A stretch of 64,000 nt of DNA from Variibacter gotjawalensis. GTDB lineage: Bacteria > Pseudomonadota > Alphaproteobacteria > Rhizobiales > Xanthobacteraceae. Below, one piece after another: positions 37,774 to 46,697 of this stretch. Under the pieces are notes generated by a model. The model was not told the DNA's origin, did not search any database, and saw nothing but the letters and a program-made list of their open reading frames with translations. Every line of letters starts with the position of its first letter. Within the stretch, counting starts at the first letter, position 1. The DNA is taken from positions 1,379,501-1,443,500 of the forward strand of contig NZ_AP014946.1 in the NCBI RefSeq assembly GCF_002355335.1, given 5' to 3'. Made by a program: the position numbers and the translations under genes.

Positions 37774-39081
37774 CTACTGCCCCAGCGTTTTCGCGAGCGC
37801 TTCGTAGGTCGGCAGCGTCACGGGATCGTTCACGCCGTTTGCAGCCTGCGGATGCGACGCATAGCGGACGACAACCATCTCGGCCTTCGGATCGACGTAG
37901 ATCGCCTGGCCATAGATGCCGCGCGCGACGAAAGCGCCGTTGGCGTTGTTCGTCATCCACCACATGTTGCGATAGGCCCAACCCTTGAGCAGCGGATAAC
38001 CCGCCTTGGCGAACTTCGCCGGATCGCCGCTCTTGCGAATATCCGCGACCGCTTCCTCCGGAACGATCTGCTGGCCGTTGAAGCGACCGTTGTTGCGGAT
38101 CATCTCGCCGAAGCGTGCGAGATCGCGCAGCGTCGTCGCGAGCCCGCCGCCGCCTGATTCCGTGCCGATACTGTCGACCATGAAGTAGGCGTCTTCTTCC
38201 GCGCCGAGCTTCTGCCAGATTTCGGTCGAGAGCAGGTCCGCCATCGACTGTCCGCTCGCGCGTTTGACGATCCCGGCGAGAACTTCCGCGTTCGACGTTT
38301 TGTAAGCGAAGGCGTCGTCATGCGCGCCTTCCTTTTCGAGCTTCACGAGAAATTCGAAGGACGTCTTCGGCCCCGCATAGCCGGGAGGTTGCGGCAGCAT
38401 GCCGCCGGCGCGCGCGTAGTCAAACACTTCGGCTTTCGGGTCCGAATAGTTCTCCGAGTATTTGACGCCGATGGTCATATCCATGACCTGACGCACCGTC
38501 GCGTCGCCATAAGCGGACGACGCCAGCTCGGGCACGTAGCGCGTCACCGGCGAAGCGGGGTCGAGCTTGCCCTTCGCGACGAGCGTCGCGGCAAGTGTAC
38601 CGACAAAAGACTTCGTCACCGAGAATGCGAGATGCGGCCGGTGCGCAGCACCTTCGCCGAAGTATTTCTCGTAGACGATCGCGCCTTTGTGCATCACCAG
38701 CAGGCCGTCGGCGTAAGTCAGCGCGGGCACATCCGCGAAGGTGATCTGCTTGCCGTCGAGCGTCGTGATCGCGATGCCGTCGAGATCGCGCAGCGCGCGC
38801 GGCAGCTTCGATGGGACGCCTTCGCCCCGCCAGACGCCGGCGGTCGGCACGAGTTCGCGGATGTGGTTGAAGCTCCAGCGCGTGCCCGGAAAGCGGCTAC
38901 TCGAGCCATCGCCGAAGCGGACGAGCTTGTCGGGCGCCGGCGGAAAGCCCTGCATCACGCCGTTTGTCTTAGGGTCGCTGGCGGCAGCGCTCTGCGGCGG
39001 CGCGGGAGATTGGGCTGCGGCGGCGTGGGCCACGATAACGAAAGCCGCCGACAGCGCGGCGGCGCGATACGAGCGAAGCAT
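37774..39081 (-). CDS. serine hydrolase, beta-lactamase / penicillin-binding-protein-like
   Basis: A 435-residue exported protein of the class C beta-lactamase fold. The signal peptide is MLRSYRAAALSAAFVIVAHA ending near AAAQS. The catalytic motif S-x-x-K is LAFSVTKSFVGTLAATL. Other family features are PVTRYVPELASSAYGDATVRQ, LLTMTIGVKYSE-like DMTIGVKYSENYSD, and GGLATTLRDLARFGEMI. Of two adjacent ATGs, the second (39081) sits at better spacing from GGGAGGA. Members act on cell-wall peptides, esters or beta-lactams; nothing here indicates antibiotic resistance. Confidence 0.85.
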   Translation of the reverse strand: MLRSYRAAALSAAFVIVAHAAAAQSPAPPQSAAASDPKTNGVMQGFPPAPDKLVRFGDGSSSRFPGTRWSFNHIRELVPTAGVWRGEGVPSKLPRALRDLDGIAITTLDGKQITFADVPALTYADGLLVMHKGAIVYEKYFGEGAAHRPHLAFSVTKSFVGTLAATLVAKGKLDPASPVTRYVPELASSAYGDATVRQVMDMTIGVKYSENYSDPKAEVFDYARAGGMLPQPPGYAGPKTSFEFLVKLEKEGAHDDAFAYKTSNAEVLAGIVKRASGQSMADLLSTEIWQKLGAEEDAYFMVDSIGTESGGGGLATTLRDLARFGEMIRNNGRFNGQQIVPEEAVADIRKSGDPAKFAKAGYPLLKGWAYRNMWWMTNNANGAFVARGIYGQAIYVDPKAEMVVVRYASHPQAANGVNDPVTLPTYEALAKTLGQ

Positions 39082-39145
39082 CATTCCTCCCGGACTTTGT
39101 TGAGGCGATGCTAGCCTCGACGCGGTCCAGGAGGAAGACCTTACC

Positions 39146-39922
39146 TTAGGTGTTCGTCCACTGCGGCTCGCGCTTTTCCGTGAAAGCTTTGACGCCTTCG
39201 CGGAAATCGTTGCTGCCGTATGTCTCGCGGACAAGATCTTCGCCATCGAGTACGAAAGCTTCCGTCGACCGGCGAAGTGCCTCTTTCGAAACGCGCATCG
39301 TGATCGGCGCGTTCTTGACGAGGCGGTCCGTCATCTCCTTGACGCGCGCATCGATCTCTTCCGGCGGGACGACGGCGTGCACGAAGCCGAGACGCTCGGC
39401 GGCTTCCGCCGTGAGCAATTCGCCGAGCAGCAGCATGCGCTTTGCGACAGCCGGGCCTACGTTGGCAACGAGGCGCGCGACGTTACCGGTCGACATGCAG
39501 TTGCCGAGCGTGCGCGCGATCGGCACGCCGAACTTGGTGCCAGGCGTTGCGACGCGGAAGTCACAGACCGAAGCGATTGCCATACCGCCGCCGACCGCGA
39601 AGCCTTCGACGACCGCGATGGTCGGAATGCCCAGCGTCTCGAGGCCGGTCAGAAAGCCTTCGATCTTCTTCTCGTAGGCGAGGCCGTCTTCCGGCTTCTT
39701 GAATTCGAGGAACTGCGCGATGTCGGTGCCGGCGATGAACGCCTTGCCGCCGGCGCCGCGGAATACGGCCGTGCGCACGCTCTTGTCGTTCCGCAGTTCG
39801 TTACAGATCGCGACGAACTCGTTGTACATCTTCCACGTCATGGCGTTGCGCGCCTGCGGCCGGTCGAACGTTACGTAAGCCACTGGGCCTTCGCGGACGA
39901 GCCGCACTTCACCATCGCTCAT
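39146..39922 (-). CDS. crotonase-fold (enoyl-CoA hydratase/isomerase family) protein, atypical active site
   Basis: A 258-residue crotonase-fold protein. The N-terminus is VAYVTFDRPQARNAMTWKMY, and oxyanion-hole segments are KAFIAGTDIAQFL and EGFAVGGGMAIASVCDFRVA. In true enoyl-CoA hydratases the helix after GGG carries a catalytic Glu (GGGCE) and the next block a second Glu (FGQPE). Here they read GGGMA and FGVPI, so both are missing. It probably binds an acyl-CoA but is unlikely to be an ordinary hydratase. The reaction is unknown. Its C-terminal FREGVKAFTEKREPQW is typical of the family. It is divergent from the class III aminotransferase gene. Confidence 0.82.
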   Translation of the reverse strand: MSDGEVRLVREGPVAYVTFDRPQARNAMTWKMYNEFVAICNELRNDKSVRTAVFRGAGGKAFIAGTDIAQFLEFKKPEDGLAYEKKIEGFLTGLETLGIPTIAVVEGFAVGGGMAIASVCDFRVATPGTKFGVPIARTLGNCMSTGNVARLVANVGPAVAKRMLLLGELLTAEAAERLGFVHAVVPPEEIDARVKEMTDRLVKNAPITMRVSKEALRRSTEAFVLDGEDLVRETYGSNDFREGVKAFTEKREPQWTNT

Positions 39923-40064
39923 TGGATCGATCCTTTTTCGTTATGGGTCATCGCATAAAGCAATCGGGCGGCGTCCTCAACCGCGCACAATGCCCGCAAT
40001 CGGCGCTTGCGTTTTGGGCAGCGCGCAGGTTTCCTTCGGCAAAACATCCGCTGGAAAACGCGAT

Positions 40065-41393
40065 ATGACTCATATCCTTCACCGCAATATCCGTCCGACG
40101 ATGCCGACCGCTGCGAGCAGCAAGGGTATCCGCATCACGGACACCAACGGGAAGGAATATATCGATGCCTCCGGTGGTGCCGCGGTGTCCTGCCTCGGCC
40201 ATGCCCATCCGGATGTGACGAAGGCGCTGCACGAGCAGCTCGACCAACTTGCCTATGCGCACACCAGCTTTTTCACGACGAGCGTTGCCGAGGAACTCGC
40301 CGACACACTCATCAAGGACGCGCCGGACGGCATCTCGCACGTCTACTTTCTCTCCGGCGGCTCGGAGGCGATCGAGACCGCTCTAAAGATCGCGCGTCAG
40401 TATTTTGTCGAGATCGGCCAGCCGCAGCGGCGCTACGTCATCGCGCGCGATCAGAGCTATCACGGCAACACGCTCGGCGCTTTGGCGACCGGCGGCCATG
40501 CGGGACGGCGCAAGATGTTCGCGCCGATGCTGTTCGAAACGCATCATATCGCGCCGTGCTACGAGTATCGTCATCGCCAGGCCGGTGAGAGCCTCGAAGC
40601 CTACGGCGAGCGCGCCGCGAATTTGCTCGAAGCGAAGATCCAAGAACTCGGCGCCGAGAACGTGATTGCATTCGTCGCCGAGACGGTCGGCGGCGCGACG
40701 GTCGGCGCCATCGCGCCCGCGCCGGGCTATTTCAAGCGCATCCGCGAGATCTGCGACCGCCATGGCATTCTACTGATCCTCGACGAAGTGATGTGCGGCA
40801 TGGGCCGCACCGGCACGCTGCATGCCTGCGAGCAGGATGGCATCGCGCCTGACATCATGACGATCGCGAAAGGCCTCGGCGGCGGCTATCAGCCGATCGG
40901 CGCGACGCTGATGCAGCAGAAAATCTTCGACGCCTTCGACAAAGGCGGCAACTTCCTGCACGGCCACACTTACGTCGGCCACCCGATGGCCTGCGCGGCT
41001 GGCCTCGCAGTCCAGAAAGTCATCAAGCGCGACAAGCTGCTCGACAACGTGAAACAGATGGGCGGGCTCCTCCATCGCCGCCTGTCCGAGCGTTTCGGCA
41101 ATCACCCGCATGTCGGCGATATTCGCGGCCGCGGACTGTTCCAGGCGATCGAGCTTGTCGCCGACCGCTCGTCGAAGACGCCGTTCGACGCGAAACGCAA
41201 TCTCCACGCGCGCGTAAAGGCCGCCGCCATGGCCCGCGGGCTGATGTGCTACCCCTCGGGCGGCACCGCCGACGGCAAGAACGGCGATCACGTTTTGCTC
41301 GCGCCGCCCTTCATCGTCGACGCTGTTGCCATCGATGCGATCGTAGAGCGCCTCGGCGATGCGGTCGATGCGGCCGTCGCCGAAGTATCGTGA
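40065..41393 (+). CDS. class III (omega-type) PLP aminotransferase
   Basis: A 442-residue PLP enzyme of aminotransferase class III. Sequence features include DASGGAAVSCLGHAHPDV, FLSGGSEAIETALKIARQY, ARDQSYHGNTLGALATGG, LILDEVMCGMGRTGTLHACE, and the PLP-lysine segment DIMTIAKGLGGGYQPIGATL. Members use beta-alanine, omega-amino acids, polyamines or taurine. The start is ATG 40065 (MTHILHRNIRP). It lies upstream of a TRAP-TAXI transporter on the same strand, 95 bases away, so a transported amino compound is possible (inference). Confidence 0.9.
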   Translation: MTHILHRNIRPTMPTAASSKGIRITDTNGKEYIDASGGAAVSCLGHAHPDVTKALHEQLDQLAYAHTSFFTTSVAEELADTLIKDAPDGISHVYFLSGGSEAIETALKIARQYFVEIGQPQRRYVIARDQSYHGNTLGALATGGHAGRRKMFAPMLFETHHIAPCYEYRHRQAGESLEAYGERAANLLEAKIQELGAENVIAFVAETVGGATVGAIAPAPGYFKRIREICDRHGILLILDEVMCGMGRTGTLHACEQDGIAPDIMTIAKGLGGGYQPIGATLMQQKIFDAFDKGGNFLHGHTYVGHPMACAAGLAVQKVIKRDKLLDNVKQMGGLLHRRLSERFGNHPHVGDIRGRGLFQAIELVADRSSKTPFDAKRNLHARVKAAAMARGLMCYPSGGTADGKNGDHVLLAPPFIVDAVAIDAIVERLGDAVDAAVAEVS

Positions 41394-41488
41394 GCCGAAA
41401 GCGTGCGACTTTAAGCATGGTAACCGCCGCTGATGACACGTTGGTCCGGATGTGGTGTCTTTAGCGCCAGCAAACCTCGGGGGGTTTT

Positions 41489-42460
41489 ATGACTGGTAAG
41501 TTTAGCTATGCGGTCTCTGTAGCCGCACTCGGCATTGCGCTCTCGATCGGGCCGGCCAGCGCGCAGCAGAAATTCGTCACCATCGGCACCGGCGGCGTGA
41601 CCGGCGTGTATTACGCGGTCGGCGGCGCGATCTGCCGCCTCGTCAACAAGGACCGCGCCAAGCATGGCATTCGCTGTTCGGTGGAATCGACCGGCGGCTC
41701 GGCCTTCAACGTCAACACGATCAAGGCCGGCGATCTCGATTTCGGCATGACGCAGTCGGACGTGCAGTTCAACGCGATCAAAGGCGAGGGCCAGTACAAG
41801 GACAACGCTTACGGCGATCTCCGGGCGGTCTACTCCGTGCACCCCGAGCCCTTTACGGTGCTCTCGCGCAAGGAAGCCAACATCGCCAAGTTCGAGGACT
41901 TCAAGGGCAAGCGCTTCAATGTCGGCAATCCGGGCTCCGGCACGCGCGCCTCGATGGACCAGCTTCTCGCCGAGATGGGCTGGAAGATGACCGACTTCTC
42001 GCTCGCATCCGAACTCAAGGCCGACGAACACGGCCCGGCGCTGTGTGACAACAAGATCGACGGCTTCTATTATGGCGTCGGCCATCCGTCGGCGAACATC
42101 CAAGACCCGACGACGACTTGCGGCGCGAAGCTCGTGTCGCTGGCCGGGCCCGCCATCGAGACGCTGCTTAAGAAGTATCCGTATTACGCCAAGGCGACGA
42201 TCCCGGGTGGCATGTATTCGGCGAACCCGCAGCCGACCGAAACTTACGGCGTGCTCGCAACGCTCGTCACCTCCGCGAAGGTTCCCGAAGAAGTCGTCTA
42301 CACGATCGTCAAGGCGACGTTCGAAAACTTCGATGAGTTCAAGAAATTGCACCCGGCCTTCGCCAATCTCGATCCGGCGAAGATGGTCGTCGACGGCAAT
42401 TCGGCGCCGCTGCATCCGGGCGCAGCGAAATATTACAAGGAGCGCGGTTGGCTGAAATAA
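41489..42460 (+). CDS. TRAP transporter substrate-binding protein, TAXI family
   Basis: A 323-residue periplasmic binding protein. The signal peptide runs to about PASAQQ. The mature sequence opens [20 protein letters not shown] and continues with [33 protein letters not shown], and [20 protein letters not shown]. These are hallmarks of TAXI binding proteins. Known or suggested ligands of TAXI systems are dicarboxylates and amino acids such as glutamate; none can be assigned here. It acts with the permease at 42642. Confidence 0.93.
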   Translation: MTGKFSYAVSVAALGIALSIGPASAQQKFVTIGTGGVTGVYYAVGGAICRLVNKDRAKHGIRCSVESTGGSAFNVNTIKAGDLDFGMTQSDVQFNAIKGEGQYKDNAYGDLRAVYSVHPEPFTVLSRKEANIAKFEDFKGKRFNVGNPGSGTRASMDQLLAEMGWKMTDFSLASELKADEHGPALCDNKIDGFYYGVGHPSANIQDPTTTCGAKLVSLAGPAIETLLKKYPYYAKATIPGGMYSANPQPTETYGVLATLVTSAKVPEEVVYTIVKATFENFDEFKKLHPAFANLDPAKMVVDGNSAPLHPGAAKYYKERGWLK

Positions 42461-42476
42461 TCAGGTCCTAAGACAT

Positions 42477-42617
42477 CGAGGCTTGGCGGAGCCTCGCTCG
42501 TCCCTATCCGCGTGAGCGGATCCGTAAGCGTCCGGCAGAACGCGAATAACGAAATGCTCTCGGCCGACATGGGCGTGCTGCCGCACGCGGGCCGGACTCT
42601 CGCTCTCCCGCGAGAGT
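42477..42617 (+). promoter_or_regulatory. three hairpins between TRAP binding protein and permease genes
   Basis: The gap holds CGAGGCT-tggcgg-AGCCTCG (42477-42496), ATCCGC-gtga-GCGGAT (42506-42521) and ACTCTCG-ctctcccg-CGAGAGT (42596-42617), all perfect stems. Such intercistronic structures usually protect the upstream binding-protein message and lower downstream permease expression. There is no T-run, so they are unlikely to be full terminators. Confidence 0.6.
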
Positions 42618-42641
42618 GAGCGAGTCTGAGGCACAACCGCT

Positions 42642-45245
42642 ATGACGCCCTCCACTGCTACGCCGGCCAGCAAGGCCGAACTCGAACAAATCGTCGCCGA
42701 GGCCGACACCGGGGGGCGCAAGCTCTCCGGCAACACGGCGCGGCTGATGACCTACGTCGCCATCGCGTGGTCGCTGTTTCAGCTCTGGTATGCATCGCCT
42801 CTGCCGTTCATGGTCGGCTTCGGTGTCTTCAACGACACGTCGGCGCGCGCGATCCATCTCTCCTTCGCGCTGTTCCTCGCCTTCACGGCTTACCCGGCGC
42901 TGAAGTCGTCGCCGAACACGCGCATTCCCATCACGGATTGGCTGCTGGCTGGAGCCGCCATCGCGACCGTGATGTATCTCGTCGTCTTCTACAACGCGTT
43001 GGCGCTTCGGCCCGGTCAGCCGACGACGGCCGATCTCGTTATCTCCGTCGCCGGCGTCATCTTGTTGCTCGAAGCATCGCGGCGCGCCGAAGGCCCGTGG
43101 ATGCCGGTCATCTCGATCGTGTTTTTGCTTTACGTCTTCTGCGGCCCGTATTTGCCCGGATTGATGGCGCACAAGGGCGCGTCGATCTCGCGAGCCGCCT
43201 CGCACTTTTGGCTAACGTCTGAAGGCGTGTTCGGTGTCGCGCTCGGCGTCTCGATAGCCTTCATCTTTCTTTTCGTGCTGTTCGGCGCACTGCTCGAAAA
43301 AGCCGGCGCCGGAAATTACTTCATCCAGCTTGCCTTCTCGTTGCTCGGTCAATTCCGCGGCGGACCCGCGAAGGCGGGCGTCGTCTCGTCCGGTCTCACC
43401 GGGATGATCTCGGGCTCGTCGGTCGCCAACGTCGTGACGACCGGCACCTTCACGATCCCGCTGATGAAGCGCGTCGGCTACACGCCCGTGCAGGCCGCCG
43501 CGATCGAATGCGCGGCCGGCGTCAACGGCCAGTTGATGCCGCCCGTGATGGGCGCGGCTGCATTCCTCATGGCCGAGTATGTCGGCATCACTTACGCGGA
43601 CGTTGTGCGGCACGCATTCTTGCCTGCGATCATGACCTACGGCGCGCTCTTTTACATCGTCGACATCGAAGCGGCGAAGAAAGGCATGACCGGCATCGCG
43701 CGCACGCGCCGACGCTCGCTCGCGCAGGGCGCGATGAAGGCGCTGTTGACCTTCTGCGGTTTCGTTATTCTGGCCGGCCTCATCTACTACGGGCTCGGCT
43801 GGACCAAGAAAGCCTTCGGCGAAGCCGCGAGCATCGCGGCTCTTGCGACGGTGATCGTCGGCTACGTCGCACTCGTCTGGCAGCGCGCGCGTTTTCCGGA
43901 TTTGCCGCTCGACGATCCGAACCAATCTTTCGTCACGGTCCCGGATTTTTACGAAGTCGCGCGCACAGGCTTGCACTTCATCTTGCCGGTCTCGGTGCTG
44001 ATCTGGTGCCTCATGGTGGAGGAGATGTCGCCCGGCCTCGCCGCATTCTGGGGCACTGTCGCGATGGGCGCTCTCGTGTTGACGCAGCGCCCGCTGACGG
44101 CCTTCTTCCGCAAACACGATACGCTCGGCGCTGAGTTCCGCGAGGGCGTGCGCGAATTCTTCGGTGGTCTCGAACTCGGCGCCCGCAACATGGCGGGTGT
44201 CGGCATTGCGACCGCCGCCGCCGGCATCGTCGTTGGCACCGTGACACTCACGGGTGTCGGCCTCGTTATGACGGAGCTTGTCGAACTCCTGTCCGGCGGC
44301 TCCTTCGTTGTGATGCTCGCGCTCACCGGCTTGATCTGCCTCGTCCTCGGCGCCGGTCTGCCGACCACGGCGAGCTACGTTGTCGTCGCGACGTTGATGG
44401 CGCCCGTCATCGTCGAACTCGGCGCACAGAACGATATCGCGGTGCCGCTCATCGCGGCGCATATGTTCGTCTTCTACTTCGGCTTGATGGCGGACGTATC
44501 GCCCCCCGTCGGCCTCGCCGCTTATGCGGCGGGAGCGATCGCGGGCGCGGACCCGATGAAAGTCGGCTGGCAGGGCATGCGTTACGAAAACCGCACCGCG
44601 CTCCTGCCGTTCGTGTTCATCTACAATCCGGCGATCCTGATGATCGACATCGGCGGGCCGTTCCATTTCATCATGGTGGTGACGTGCTGTGTCCTCGCGA
44701 TGGGCGCGTTTGTCGCGGCCAGCCAACATTGGCTCATCGTGCGCAATCGCATCTGGGAAACGCTGGCGTTGCTGCTCATCTGCTTCACGCTGTTCCGGCC
44801 GGGTTGGTGGCTCGATTGGATCAAGCCGCCTTACACGGAAGCGCCTGCGAGCCAGCTCTTGCAGGAAGTCCAAAAGCTCCCGACTGGCGGCAGCTTGCGC
44901 GTGCGGGTCACCGCGCAGGACATTCGCGGCGACAATGTCGACAAAACATTCCGCTTCACCATCGGCGCCGGCAACACGCCGCAGGAGCGGCTGAACACGG
45001 CAGGTCTGACGGTACGTCAGGCCGGCGACATCGTGATGATCCAGGCGATCCGTTTCGGCAGCGAAGCGCGCAAGTTCGGCCTGCAGCAGGGCGACGAGAT
45101 CAAGGCTGTCGTGGTCCCGGCCGAGCGGCCGTCGCCGTATTGGTTCGCGATCCCGGCATTGCTGTTGTTCGGATTTATTATCTTCCTCCAGAAGCGGCGG
45201 CAGCGCGAGGCCGTCGCGGCACTGCCGAAGCTCGTGACGGTCTAA
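42642..45245 (+). CDS. TRAP transporter fused permease (DctQM type) with C-terminal DUF3394
   Basis: An 867-residue inner-membrane protein in which the small (4-segment) and large (12-segment) TRAP subunits are fused, as is normal for TAXI systems. Landmarks are AKAGVVSSGLTGMISGSSVA, VVTTGTFTIPLMKRVGY, AAGVNGQLMPPVMGAAAFLM, VLGAGLPTTASYVVVATLMA and MADVSPPVGLAAYAAGAIAG. From about residue 720 a soluble region follows, LNTAGLTVRQAGDIVMIQAI and KFGLQQGDEIKAV, then a last membrane segment (WFAIPALLLFGFIIFLQKRR). That is a DUF3394-like, PDZ-resembling extension. Its stop overlaps the convergent hutF stop by four bases. Confidence 0.92.
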   Translation: MTPSTATPASKAELEQIVAEADTGGRKLSGNTARLMTYVAIAWSLFQLWYASPLPFMVGFGVFNDTSARAIHLSFALFLAFTAYPALKSSPNTRIPITDWLLAGAAIATVMYLVVFYNALALRPGQPTTADLVISVAGVILLLEASRRAEGPWMPVISIVFLLYVFCGPYLPGLMAHKGASISRAASHFWLTSEGVFGVALGVSIAFIFLFVLFGALLEKAGAGNYFIQLAFSLLGQFRGGPAKAGVVSSGLTGMISGSSVANVVTTGTFTIPLMKRVGYTPVQAAAIECAAGVNGQLMPPVMGAAAFLMAEYVGITYADVVRHAFLPAIMTYGALFYIVDIEAAKKGMTGIARTRRRSLAQGAMKALLTFCGFVILAGLIYYGLGWTKKAFGEAASIAALATVIVGYVALVWQRARFPDLPLDDPNQSFVTVPDFYEVARTGLHFILPVSVLIWCLMVEEMSPGLAAFWGTVAMGALVLTQRPLTAFFRKHDTLGAEFREGVREFFGGLELGARNMAGVGIATAAAGIVVGTVTLTGVGLVMTELVELLSGGSFVVMLALTGLICLVLGAGLPTTASYVVVATLMAPVIVELGAQNDIAVPLIAAHMFVFYFGLMADVSPPVGLAAYAAGAIAGADPMKVGWQGMRYENRTALLPFVFIYNPAILMIDIGGPFHFIMVVTCCVLAMGAFVAASQHWLIVRNRIWETLALLLICFTLFRPGWWLDWIKPPYTEAPASQLLQEVQKLPTGGSLRVRVTAQDIRGDNVDKTFRFTIGAGNTPQERLNTAGLTVRQAGDIVMIQAIRFGSEARKFGLQQGDEIKAVVVPAERPSPYWFAIPALLLFGFIIFLQKRRQREAVAALPKLVTV

Positions 45246-46618
45246 GCCGACAGCACACGTCGCATCGCCTCGCCGTAGCGGCGGGCGATCGCGTCGCGCG
45301 CGATGTGGCGGCCGTTCGCGACGACTTTCTGTCCACGGCTCCAAACGTCCTGCACGGCATTCGCGCGTCCGCCCGAGCCAGCCGCGAAAATCCACGAGTC
45401 GAGGATCTGCTCGGCCGGGCGGCCGATGAGGCTCGGATGCTCGACGTCGAGTGTCACGACATTCGCCTCGTTGCCGACGACAATCGCACTCGCTGCGCCG
45501 AGCGCGCGTGCGCCGCCTTCGAGCGCCGAGCGATAAAGCGTCTCACCGGTCGACGCGCCTTCCTGCGTCGTCATCACGTTGCGCTGGCGATACTGCAGCC
45601 GCTGCGAGTATTCGAGCTGACGCAATTCGTCGGCGGCTCCTATGAGGATATTTGAGTCGCTGCCGACGCCGTAAAGCCCGCCCGCGCCCGCGAAGGTCGC
45701 GCCGTTGAAAGTGCCGTCGCCGAGGCTCGCTTCCGTCAGCGGACACAGCCCCGCGACCGCGCCGCTGTAAGAAAGCTTCGCGGTCTCGTCGGGCGTCATA
45801 TGCGTCGCATGGATGAAGCACCAGCGCGTATCGACCGGCATATTCTCCAGCAGCCACTGAACCGGGCGCCGCTCGCTCCAGGCGAGACACGCGGCGACTT
45901 CCTTGATCTGCTCCGCAACGTGAATGTGGATCGGCGACGCACCGCCGATCTCGATCGCGGCGAAGAGTTCGTCCGGCGTGACGGCGCGGAGCGAATGCGG
46001 TGCGATACCGACCACGCTGCCCTCGACGCTCTCCGTAGCGGCGCGAGAAGCTTCATGCAGTTTCGCGAATTGGTCGACCGAGTTGATGAATCGGCGTTGC
46101 CCGGGGTCGGGGTTCTGACCGCCGAAGCCGCCATGCACGTAAAGGCTCGGCAATAGCGTGAGGCCGATGCCGGTGAGATTCGCCGCGGCTGCGATGCGCT
46201 CGGCCATCTCGGCAATGTTGTCGTAGGGCTGCCCATCCGGGCCGTGATGCAGATAGTGAAATTCGCCGACGCGCGTGAAGCCGGTCTCCAACATCTCGCA
46301 ATAAGCGAGCGCCGCGATAGCTTCGACATCCTCCGGCGTGAGCGCCTCGAGAAATCGATACATCACCTCACGCCACGTCCAAAAGCTGTCCGAGCTCGGG
46401 CCTCGCGTTTCCGAAAGTCCCGCCATCCCGCGTTGAAACGCATGGCAGTGCAGGTTCGGCATTCCGGGCACGCCGATGGAATAGCGTTCGTCGCCGGCTT
46501 CCGGCGGCACGCCGACATCGATGCGCGAAAACGCGCCGTCCGCGATCAGTACGCGGACTTCCTGCGCCCATCCTTGCGGCAACAGGGCTTGGCGAAAATG
46601 GAGAGCCGAGAATGACAA
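45242..46618 (-). CDS. hutF: formimidoylglutamate deiminase
   Basis: A 458-residue amidohydrolase that deaminates N-formimino-L-glutamate to N-formyl-L-glutamate in the five-step histidine degradation pathway. Features are PGMPNLHCHAFQRGMAGLSE (H-x-H), EFHYLHHGPDGQPY, GIAPHSLRAVTPDEL, IHIHVAEQIKEV, CFIHATHMTPDE and GVGSDSNILIG. No ATG is available near the N-terminus. TTG 46618 is proposed because GTGAGGCTTCC lies directly upstream; TTG 46648 is the alternative. It is divergent from hutH. The next enzyme, hutG, is not in the window. Confidence 0.9.
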   Translation of the reverse strand: MSFSALHFRQALLPQGWAQEVRVLIADGAFSRIDVGVPPEAGDERYSIGVPGMPNLHCHAFQRGMAGLSETRGPSSDSFWTWREVMYRFLEALTPEDVEAIAALAYCEMLETGFTRVGEFHYLHHGPDGQPYDNIAEMAERIAAAANLTGIGLTLLPSLYVHGGFGGQNPDPGQRRFINSVDQFAKLHEASRAATESVEGSVVGIAPHSLRAVTPDELFAAIEIGGASPIHIHVAEQIKEVAACLAWSERRPVQWLLENMPVDTRWCFIHATHMTPDETAKLSYSGAVAGLCPLTEASLGDGTFNGATFAGAGGLYGVGSDSNILIGAADELRQLEYSQRLQYRQRNVMTTQEGASTGETLYRSALEGGARALGAASAIVVGNEANVVTLDVEHPSLIGRPAEQILDSWIFAAGSGGRANAVQDVWSRGQKVVANGRHIARDAIARRYGEAMRRVLSA

Positions 46619-46697
46619 GGAAGCCTCACGACGGCGCGGATCGCGCAACTTACAATACGGCTAGACGCCGCGAACCGAAACGGGAACACTGCGCGGA

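Noticed and set aside
37774-39081. Antibiotic-resistance beta-lactamase
   Set aside because: The S-x-x-K motif and fold are shared by esterases and peptidases. Length, N-terminal extension and context give no sign of a resistance gene.
43212-45395. 727-residue open frame on the minus strand
   Set aside because: It is antisense to the TRAP permease gene. Composition is Arg/His/Asp-rich as expected from a shadow frame in high-GC DNA, and no family motif is visible.
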